Assembly (NCBI GenBank): GCA_051155755.1
Contig: DAXETY010000121.1
Location: 1-6,997 of the forward strand
Length of the DNA: 6,997 nucleotides
From: DAXETY01 sp051155755
Lineage (GTDB): Bacteria > Desulfobacterota > Desulfobacteria > Desulfobacterales > SG8-13
Direction of reading: 5' to 3'
Shown here one piece after another: positions 5,363 through 6,997 of this stretch; position 1 is the first letter of the stretch; every line of letters begins with the position of its first letter. A program made the translations under genes and the position numbers. The notes beneath the pieces are model-generated. The model was not told the DNA's origin. It searched no databases and worked only from the letters and a program-made list of their open reading frames with translations.

Positions 5363-6652
5363 TTAGGTGTGCGACAGAAAGCGCTGCAATGACTTGCGCG
5401 CCGTGCGGTCGGGCCGGATGTCGGAGACGATCTCCACTTCGATCTCCCGACGGCGGTCGCGCAGACGGACGGTCTGTCCCGGCTCCAGGCGGGTTGTCAC
5501 CCGCACGAACCCACAGCAAAGACCGCGCGGTCGAAAATCCGGCGGCGCATCTGCGCCGGCGATGCTGCAGATGCGCCCGTCGACGCGATCGATGGCCATG
5601 TCGGTCACGCAGGTGAGCACCGATCCGATGGTCTCGGCCTGCGGGGCCGGCAGCACTTCGGAATCCTCCACGGCGACCTTTCGCAGGTCGAACCCGGCAA
5701 ACGGCAATGTGTGCGGAACATTGGCCACTTTCTGCAGGGCATCGGCGCCGATGAAATTCTTGGTGAATCGATCACCGCTTGCATCATACGGCAGGGCGAA
5801 CAGCCAGGGATTGTTGGCAAACGGCCAGGGGCCGATGTCCTGATGGGACAGCGGCAGCACCGCACCGGCCCGCAGGGAATCCCGGGCCGCCAGACCGCAG
5901 GGGATAAGCCCCCGGTTTTCACCGGCGGCCAAAAGGGCGCGCCAGACGGTGGTGAACTGCTGCGGCGGCGTGAAAATTTCGAAACCGAATTCACCGGTGT
6001 ATCCGGTGCGCGAGAGCAGAATCGGCGTGCCGTCGTGCATTTGGACGCGGCCGGGCACCCGGGAGGCCGGATCGAAATGGCCCTTGAACGAAAAATAGGG
6101 CAGGGCGTCGAAAACCGAATCCGCATCGCGGATCGCCTCCCGCAGAATTCGGGCCGCTTCGGGTCCCTGGACGTCGAGCTTGCCGACCCGGTCGCTGAGA
6201 TCGGTCACCGTGACGGCGTTCCCCTGGTCGTGAGAGCGAAGGTGGTCGGCGATCGCGGCGCCCATGCCCGCATTGACCACCACCATGTAGTTCTCGTTTT
6301 CGAGCTGAAAAACGATCGCATCGTCGATCACTTCGCCTGCAGGATTCAAAAACACACCGTAAACGCTCCTGCCGTTGGAAAGCGGTCTGGATGCACTGCC
6401 GATGCAAGCCTCCAGGTTTTTGGAGAAACATTTCTGCAGCAATGCCAAAGCGCCCCCGCCGTGCACCATCACCACGCTCATGTGGCTGGTGTCGAAAATG
6501 CCGGCGGACTGAATGACGGCCAGGTGCTCCTTGCGGGCCCCGCTGGGATACCACAGCGGCATCTCGTAACCGCCGAAGGTGGCCATGTTGGCACCCTGCC
6601 GCCGGTGCCACTCGTGAAGTGCCGTTTTGCGCGTCTCTTCCTCGGAGCTCAT
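5363..6652 (-). CDS. gcvT: Aminomethyltransferase (T-protein) of the glycine cleavage system, divergent
   Basis: T-protein takes the aminomethyl group from lipoylated GcvH, releases ammonia and forms 5,10-methylene-tetrahydrofolate in the cytoplasm. The 429 residues show the family signature in order: FGGYEMPLWYPSGARKEHLAV (26-46, split here by eye), FDTSHM (53-58), GEVIDDAIVF (106-115), VVVNAG (124-129), LDVQGP (159-164), RTGYTGEFGFEI (215-226), CGLAARDSLR (252-261) and FIGADAL (300-306). The protein is about 60 residues longer than typical T-proteins (about 365). Two features are unusual: the Asp normally seven residues after the Asn of VVNA is Ile134 here (an Asp is at 136), and the usual C-terminal TSG...SP motif is replaced by LTCVTDMAIDRVDGR (346-360). 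The position 31 bases after the regulator and 18 bases before gcvH supports a GCS role. Identity is secure at family level; catalytic normality is not. Confidence 0.9.
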   Translation of the reverse strand: MSSEEETRKTALHEWHRRQGANMATFGGYEMPLWYPSGARKEHLAVIQSAGIFDTSHMSVVMVHGGGALALLQKCFSKNLEACIGSASRPLSNGRSVYGVFLNPAGEVIDDAIVFQLENENYMVVVNAGMGAAIADHLRSHDQGNAVTVTDLSDRVGKLDVQGPEAARILREAIRDADSVFDALPYFSFKGHFDPASRVPGRVQMHDGTPILLSRTGYTGEFGFEIFTPPQQFTTVWRALLAAGENRGLIPCGLAARDSLRAGAVLPLSHQDIGPWPFANNPWLFALPYDASGDRFTKNFIGADALQKVANVPHTLPFAGFDLRKVAVEDSEVLPAPQAETIGSVLTCVTDMAIDRVDGRICSIAGADAPPDFRPRGLCCGFVRVTTRLEPGQTVRLRDRRREIEVEIVSDIRPDRTARKSLQRFLSHT

Positions 6653-6655
6653 GTC

Positions 6656-6664
6656 ACCTCCTTT
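6656..6664 (-). promoter_or_regulatory. Ribosome binding site of gcvT
   Basis: The minus strand reads AAAGGAGGT, a near-perfect anti-16S match. It is only three bases (GAC) before the ATG at 6652-6650, or four bases counting from the GGAGG core. The spacing is tight, but no other start nearby has a comparable site, so it supports the chosen gcvT start. Confidence 0.75.
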
Positions 6665-6683
6665 ATTTTAAGATTTGAAGCGC

Positions 6684-6997
6684 TCAAAGTATGTAAGGGA
6701 CTTTCAAATTATAGCCCTTGTAGACCACGAAGGTTTCCACCGAGCGCACGTCCTTGAGGCGATAGACTTCCCGCGTGTAGAACTCCAGCAGGTCGAAACC
6801 TTCCCGCAACAGCACCATCAGGATCAGGTCGAAACGGCCGGTGACCACGCTGACCGACACCACTCCGCGCAGTTTGCTGAACTCTTTGCCCTTTTCCACC
6901 AGGTTCAACGAGGCCAGCTTTACGCCGATAAATACGACCCGATGTCCGGAGAGACATTCCGGGTTGACCAGTCCGGCAATCTCCAGCACGCCTTCCT
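6684..6997 (-). CDS. Lrp/AsnC-family transcriptional regulator, C-terminal part (5' end outside the window)
   Basis: The visible 104 codons end in a TGA stop and run open through the right edge, so the gene is incomplete. The GTG codon at 6989-6987 is probably an internal valine, because the codons before it (Glu-Gly) continue the frame. Seen: a segment resembling the end of an Lrp winged-helix (EGVLEIAGLVNPE), then a domain starting at HRVVFIGVKL and containing VVTGRFDLILMVL, which matches the effector-binding RAM domain of Lrp/AsnC proteins. The DNA-binding helix-turn-helix, about 45-50 residues in this family, lies outside. The gene stops 31 bases before gcvT, so it is likely the first visible gene of the gcv operon. 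Family members sense amino acids, so glycine or a related amino acid is a plausible but unproven effector. Family call is firm; ligand and targets are inference. Confidence 0.85.
   Translation of the reverse strand, partial: EGVLEIAGLVNPECLSGHRVVFIGVKLASLNLVEKGKEFSKLRGVVSVSVVTGRFDLILMVLLREGFDLLEFYTREVYRLKDVRSVETFVVYKGYNLKVPYIL

Noticed and set aside
3992..5392. Plus-strand open frame of 466 codons opposite gcvPA and gcvH
   Set aside because: It spans two real genes and their junction on the other strand, and the translation shows no known family features.
5711..6757. Plus-strand open frame of 348 codons opposite gcvT
   Set aside because: Antisense shadow of gcvT running across its start and into the regulator; no supporting signal.

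Overview
The window holds a compact, one-directional gene cluster, entirely on the minus strand (read from high to low coordinates), for the glycine cleavage system (GCS) and for making its lipoyl cofactor. The order of transcription is: an Lrp/AsnC-family regulator (cut by the right edge of the window), gcvT, gcvH, gcvPA, gcvPB, lipB, lipA. The two-subunit P-protein (gcvPA + gcvPB), the G+C-rich composition (about 60% by eye), the strong AGGAGG-type ribosome sites and the character of the proteins suggest an anaerobic deltaproteobacterium of the Desulfobacterota, such as a sulfate reducer. This placement is an impression from the proteins and was not tested by a database search.

Right part (about 3600-6997): regulator, gcvT, gcvH and gcvPA are 31, 18 and 3 bases apart, and gcvPA overlaps gcvPB by ATGA, so these five genes almost certainly form one transcription unit. 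The proteins form the GCS. GcvPA/PB decarboxylates glycine with PLP, GcvH carries the aminomethyl group on a lipoyl-lysine, and GcvT passes the one-carbon unit to tetrahydrofolate. The L-protein (dihydrolipoyl dehydrogenase) is not in the window. GcvT is long and divergent: it lacks the usual spacing of a conserved Asp and the usual C-terminal Ser/Gly/Pro motif.

Left part (60-1905): lipB and lipA supply octanoyl transfer and sulfur insertion, the two steps that lipoylate GcvH. Both carry all expected catalytic residues.

Two gaps break the tight spacing. The gcvPB-lipB gap (1906-2153) is A+T-richer and contains a potential long hairpin in the lipB leader and a short degenerate tandem repeat. 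The lipB-lipA gap (933-1185) is almost filled by a repeat-like element (about 948-1164) with imperfect terminal inverted repeats. Inside it are two perfect 14-bp hairpins with unrelated stems but equal 7-base loops, and the loops are exact reverse complements of each other (TGAGAGG and CCTCTCA). The element could therefore fold with a kissing loop. This is the most unusual structure in the window. Removing the element would leave lipB and lipA about 36 bases apart, in line with the rest of the operon.
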